A DNA stretch of 64,000 nucleotides from Candidatus Rifleibacterium amylolyticum (GTDB lineage: Bacteria; Muiribacteriota; Ozemobacteria; Ozemobacterales; Ozemobacteraceae). Under the pieces are notes generated by a model. The model saw only the letters and a program-made list of their open reading frames with translations, was not told the origin of the DNA and ran no database searches. Position numbers and translations under genes: made by a program. Below, piece after piece: positions 60,663 to 64,000 of the stretch (position 1 is its first letter; the number at the start of each line of letters is the position of its first letter). The stretch is from the NCBI GenBank assembly GCA_009917695.1, contig JAACJG010000007.1:37750-101749 (forward strand). Reading direction: 5' to 3'.

Positions 60663-61241
60663 GTGAGCAGCTGGCATTTTGTTAAACAGTTCGTGCGCGA
60701 ACCCCGTACAATCGGGGCGATCGCGCCGAGTTCGAGCAAGCTGGCAAGCCGTATGATCGAGCAGATCAACTTCGAACGTGCTCGCGTCATTGTTGAATAC
60801 GGTCCCGGCACCGGCGCCTTCACGCGTCAGATCCTCAAACACCTGCACCCGAACCGCACCATATTTTTCGGCCTCGAACTCAACGAGCACATGAACCGTA
60901 TCGCCTGTGCTCAGGTTCCCGAAATCCCGATTTTTCAGGATTCTGCCGCCGAGGTCAGGAAATACCTGCGCCAGTTCGGCGTCAAACACGCCGACGCGGT
61001 GATCAGCGGCCTGCCCTGGGCAGCGTTTCCAGAAAGCCTGCAGGACGAAATCCTTTACGAGACCCAGGCAGGCTTACGCAAAGGCGGCGTCTTTTCAACC
61101 TTCGCCTACCTGCACGGCCTGGTTCTGCCTTCCGGCATCAGGTTCCGCAGCAAGCTCAAACAGCACTTTTCCGAAGTAAAAGTCAGTCCGGTCGTCTGGG
61201 GCAACGTCCCCCCCGCCATAGTCTACTGGTGCAAAAAATAG
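60663..61241 (+). CDS. PmtA-like (phospholipid N-methyltransferase-type) SAM methyltransferase
   Basis: The start is GTG 60663, with AGGTGG at 60650-60655 upstream; an earlier GTG 60651 overlaps that site. The 192-residue protein begins FVKQFVREPRTIGAIAPSSS, the hallmark of PmtA and KsgA-like small methyltransferases. SAM motif I follows as IVEYGPGTGAFT, then VISGLPWAAFP. PmtA converts phosphatidylethanolamine to methylated forms. Other relatives modify different substrates, so the exact lipid target is not certain. Confidence 0.85.
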   Translation: MSSWHFVKQFVREPRTIGAIAPSSSKLASRMIEQINFERARVIVEYGPGTGAFTRQILKHLHPNRTIFFGLELNEHMNRIACAQVPEIPIFQDSAAEVRKYLRQFGVKHADAVISGLPWAAFPESLQDEILYETQAGLRKGGVFSTFAYLHGLVLPSGIRFRSKLKQHFSEVKVSPVVWGNVPPAIVYWCKK

Positions 61242-61531
61242 GTGCAGTCCATCTGACTCAAATGCAACTGGAGTTTAAATGCCTGTTGTTGAAACACAAC
61301 AACAGGAAGGGCGCAGGCGGGTTTCTCAGGCGCGGAAACTTCGAGCCAGGCAACTTTGACGCAGAGCTATAGCTATACAACAATACTCACGTCTGGTGAG
61401 AGTTGTAGCGAATGAGGGCAAGCCATCCGCATCTCTAACGGCTGAAGCCGTAAGAGCTGCCTAATTCCGCCGAGAGCCCGATATTAACATCATTTCAATG
61501 AAGATGGCTGACGAATCGAGTGATCAGTTAA
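61242..61531. mobile_element. Possible IS200/IS605-derived remnant or PATE-like element (hairpin-rich gap)
   Basis: No gene is supported in this 290-base gap. It holds three hairpins: a perfect 10-base stem with 5-base loop (61282-61291 / 61297-61306), a compound hairpin (61377-61406, with CTCAC/GTGAG core) and ACGGCT/AGCCGT (61438-61443 / 61446-61451). Terminal hairpins of this kind, with sequences such as GGCTGAAGCC, are typical of IS200/IS605 ends and their short PATE derivatives. A short open stretch at 61279-61356 could be a tnpB tail or chance. It is a hypothesis from pattern only. Confidence 0.3.
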
Positions 61532-62839
61532 TCACGACAGATAAAGGGCAAGGGCGGCGAAGGCGGCTACTATCCACTGCATGAGTTCGACCTGTCTGAT
61601 TTTGCCGCTGAAAACACGCAGCAGCACGAACAGAATCAGGCTCCAGCTGATACCCTGGCTGATTGAAAAGGTAAACGGAATCAATATCAGCGCAATAAAA
61701 GCCGGTAGACCGGTTTCGTAATCTTTCCAGTCGATGCCCGAGATCGCGCGCAGCATGAAAAAGCCGACCAACAGCAGAGCCGGAGCGACAGCGCAGGCTG
61801 GAATCATCTGCAACATTGGCGAAAACCAGAGAAACGGCAGAAACAAAAAACCGGTGACCAGTGCAGTAAGACCGGTACGGCCACCCTGTTCGACGCCGGC
61901 GGCGCTTTCGACATAGGTTGTGCCGGAACTGCTGCCAACCAGTCCCGAAAGAGTAGTCGAGATGGCATCGACGAAGAGCGCCTTCTGAAAGTTGCGCGGT
62001 TCGCCGTTCTCATCGACCATGTTGGCGACTGAAGCGACACCAAGGAAAGTTGAAATCGAGTCGAACAGATCGGTAAAAAGCAATGTAAACACGGCACCGG
62101 CGATACCGATGTTCAACGCACCCCTGATATCGAGATGTAAAAATACCGATGTAAAATCCGGTGTGCCGGTAAAGGCTTCAGGAACCTTGACAAAAGCTTC
62201 GCCTGACCAAAGTCGACCGTGCGCCAGTGACAGAATTGTCGTAAAAATTATGCCGAGCAGCAGACTGCCATGAATTTTGCGGTGTTCCAGCAAAATGGTA
62301 AAAGCCAGACCTGTTAGAAAAATGGCGATCTGCGCGTTGAATCCGCCAAAACCGACAAGCGTGGCCGGGTTGGCAACGATAAAGCCGGCTGATTTCAGCG
62401 CCAGCAGGCAGAGAAACAGCCCGATACCGGCGGCAACCCCGAGTCTGACACAATGCGGAATCGCGCGTACAATGGCTTCGCGCAGCTTAAAAACGGTCAT
62501 CAGCAGAAAGATGATTCCAGAAATAAAAACAGCTCCCAACGCTGTCTGCCACGGCATCTTCATACCGATTACCATACTGAAGGTGAAAAACGCGTTGATG
62601 CCCATACCAGGCGCCAACGCAAATGGCAGATTGGCGACAAGCCCCATCAGGATACTCGATAAGGCAGCCACCAGAATGGTCGCTGTCAGTACGCCAGCGA
62701 AGGGCATTCCGGCATTTTCGAGAATCATCGGATTGACCGCCAGTATGTAGGCCATGGTCAAAAAGGTGGTTATACCAGCCAGAATCTCGGTTCTGATGTC
62801 GGTCTGGTTTTCTTTGAGTTTAAATAATCGTTCGAGCAT
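61532..62839 (-). CDS. NCS2-family purine (hypoxanthine/guanine) permease
   Basis: A 435-residue AzgA-type permease with about 12 to 14 membrane helices. It has the N-terminal ITTFLTMAYILAVNP and LPFALAPGMGINAFFTF motifs that mark the AzgA group, as well as GTTTYVESAAGVEQGGRTG-like loops (GTTYVESAAGVEQG). It imports guanine, hypoxanthine or adenine by proton coupling. GGAGGA precedes the ATG on the minus strand. No purine riboswitch was recognised in the 22-base gap to the photolyase gene. Confidence 0.92.
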   Translation of the reverse strand: MLERLFKLKENQTDIRTEILAGITTFLTMAYILAVNPMILENAGMPFAGVLTATILVAALSSILMGLVANLPFALAPGMGINAFFTFSMVIGMKMPWQTALGAVFISGIIFLLMTVFKLREAIVRAIPHCVRLGVAAGIGLFLCLLALKSAGFIVANPATLVGFGGFNAQIAIFLTGLAFTILLEHRKIHGSLLLGIIFTTILSLAHGRLWSGEAFVKVPEAFTGTPDFTSVFLHLDIRGALNIGIAGAVFTLLFTDLFDSISTFLGVASVANMVDENGEPRNFQKALFVDAISTTLSGLVGSSSGTTYVESAAGVEQGGRTGLTALVTGFLFLPFLWFSPMLQMIPACAVAPALLLVGFFMLRAISGIDWKDYETGLPAFIALILIPFTFSISQGISWSLILFVLLRVFSGKIRQVELMQWIVAAFAALALYLS

Positions 62840-62861
62840 CGGTTCCTCCAGTGCAATCCTG

Positions 62862-64000
62862 TTACAAATTCTTGAATGCTGCCAACGCGCGTTCTCTTGC
62901 TAACTTATGATCGACAACCGGTGCCGGATAGCTGATTTTTTTCTTTGCAATTTCAGCAGCCAGTTTCTTCGGGTCATGCAGCGCCACTGCGCTGACCGGC
63001 TCAAGTTCAGGACAGTAACGCCTGATAAAGCCGCCGTCTGCATCAAAACGCTGACTCTGAGTGAATGGATTGAAGATCCTGAAATATGGCACCGCATCTG
63101 TGCCGGTCGAAGCCGACCACTGCCAGCCACCGTTATTGGCCGCGAGATCGCCATCGAGCAGGTTCTGCATAAAATACTTTTCACCAAGCCGCCAGTCGAT
63201 CAGCAGATGCTTGCTCAAAAACATTGCCGCAACCATGCGCAGACGGTTGTGCATCCAGCCCGTCTGCTTGAGCTGCCGCATCGCGGCATCGACGATCGGG
63301 TAGCCGGTCAGGCCGCTCTGCCAGGCCTTCAGGTCACATTCGTCATAGCGCCACTGCAAACCGGCCGTCTTCTTTTGAAACGGCTGTGAACGACTCACAC
63401 GCGGAAACCCGACAACAACATGCGTATAAAAATCACGCCAGACCAGCTCGTTCAGCCAGGCTTCGCCACCGCTGCCCGCTGCCGGCAATTTTTTATTGTC
63501 GCGTATGACCACCGCCAGACATTGACGGGGCGAAATCGCCCCGCAGGCCAGCCAGGGCGAGAGACGACTGGTGCCGTCAACTGCCGGCAAATCGCGCAAT
63601 TCATGGTATGTCTCAAGGGCGCCGCCGGCAAATTCAGCAAGCCGCTTTTGCGCAGCTGTCTCTCCGGCCGGCCACAGGTCACTGGGCCAACCAGGCAGGC
63701 CAAGCCTACTGCTGATTTCGGCAACAGGCAGTTCAGGTGTCGGCAATGCCGCGGCTACCGGCGCCGGCAGTGGGAGCGGCTCAAGATCTGCCCTCGACAG
63801 CAGGCCGAGCCAGGATTTTTTGAATGGCGTGAATACTGTGTAATATCCGCCAGAACCGGTGAGCAGACGTCCCGGCTCAATAAGCAGGCGATCAGCAAAA
63901 TCGAAAGTTCTGATCTTCTGGGCCTGCATGACTCTTTTTACAGTTTCGTCGCGTTGCTGCTCGTAATACTCGTATTCTCGATTAAAATACAGCGCATCAC
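62862..64000 (-). CDS. phr: Deoxyribodipyrimidine photolyase, N-terminus missing
   Basis: The gene runs off the right edge; the frame is open at 64000 with ALYFNREYEYYEQQRDETV, typical of the photolyase alpha/beta domain end. The visible 379 residues contain the FAD-binding domain, with WRDFYTHVVV, MRQLKQTGWMHNRLRMV and GGWQWSASTGTDAVPYFRIFNP. These are hallmarks of class I CPD photolyases. It repairs UV-induced pyrimidine dimers using light. About 90 residues of the N-terminus lie outside the window. Light repair indicates at least periodic exposure to light. Confidence 0.93.
   Translation of the reverse strand, partial: DALYFNREYEYYEQQRDETVKRVMQAQKIRTFDFADRLLIEPGRLLTGSGGYYTVFTPFKKSWLGLLSRADLEPLPLPAPVAAALPTPELPVAEISSRLGLPGWPSDLWPAGETAAQKRLAEFAGGALETYHELRDLPAVDGTSRLSPWLACGAISPRQCLAVVIRDNKKLPAAGSGGEAWLNELVWRDFYTHVVVGFPRVSRSQPFQKKTAGLQWRYDECDLKAWQSGLTGYPIVDAAMRQLKQTGWMHNRLRMVAAMFLSKHLLIDWRLGEKYFMQNLLDGDLAANNGGWQWSASTGTDAVPYFRIFNPFTQSQRFDADGGFIRRYCPELEPVSAVALHDPKKLAAEIAKKKISYPAPVVDHKLARERALAAFKNL

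Noticed and set aside
62840..62861. Purine riboswitch upstream of the NCS2 permease gene
   Set aside because: Only 22 bases separate it from the photolyase gene and no purine-aptamer core is present.

Overview
The window is a dense bacterial chromosome segment with balanced-to-slightly-high GC, short intergenic gaps and frequent start/stop overlaps. No rRNA, tRNA or CRISPR array was seen. The gene content suggests an anaerobic, protein- and amino-acid-fermenting bacterium: a complete-looking lysine fermentation cluster, two large exported clan-CD cysteine peptidases, an OPT peptide transporter, and many SpoIIE-type phosphatase, STAS and hybrid-kinase regulators. The taxon cannot be fixed from the sequence. 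The mixture resembles uncultured, sediment-type phyla such as Riflebacteria or Cloacimonadota, and that is inference only.

Region by region. 1-2400: the tail of an ECF sigma factor, its anti-sigma factor, a small secreted protein and thioredoxin. 2425-10532: glycogen branching enzyme, then two tandem paralogous membrane sensor phosphatases (PP2C/SpoIIE). 10600-18126 (minus strand): C25 (gingipain-like) peptidase, beta-propeller protein, NlpC/P60-like lipoprotein, STAS protein and C11 (clostripain-like) peptidase. 18316-24668: an ATP-grasp ligase, an esterase, two zinc-ribbon/DUF4178 proteins, two small membrane proteins (one DUF350), a membrane-fused spermidine synthase and SpeD. Facing this run on the other strand are hflK and hflC. 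26845-35580: a 51-residue membrane protein, a hybrid histidine kinase, a Na/Pi cotransporter, a YhcC-type radical SAM protein, a receiver protein, an exported class I amidotransferase and a queuosine-salvage protein. 35705-43197: OPT transporter, exported endonuclease/phosphatase-fold protein and three pilin-like genes. The last of these is a 995-residue protein carrying a Hint (intein-like) domain. 43235-44943: cmoA-cmoB. 45199-45849: two small unknown genes. 46229-59462: the lysine fermentation cluster kat-kce-atoD-atoA-kdd-kamA-kamB-kamC-arcA, a lipoprotein gene with its own promoter, then kamD-kamE. 59469-64000: CorA, a PmtA-like methyltransferase, a short hairpin-rich possible mobile-element remnant, an NCS2 purine permease and a photolyase cut by the window edge.

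How the genes fit together. The exported C25 and C11 peptidases and the OPT transporter would supply peptides and amino acids. Lysine would then pass through KamA, KamDE, Kdd and Kce to acetoacetate and 3-aminobutyryl-CoA. In this cluster a Kat-type acyl-CoA beta-transaminase, not the ammonia lyase Kal, is placed to process 3-aminobutyryl-CoA, and AtoDA would move CoA. The most unusual items are the Hint domain in a pilus-associated protein, the polyamine/ATP-grasp/DUF350/DUF4178 cluster, and the KamB/KamC ATPase pair embedded in the catabolic operon.
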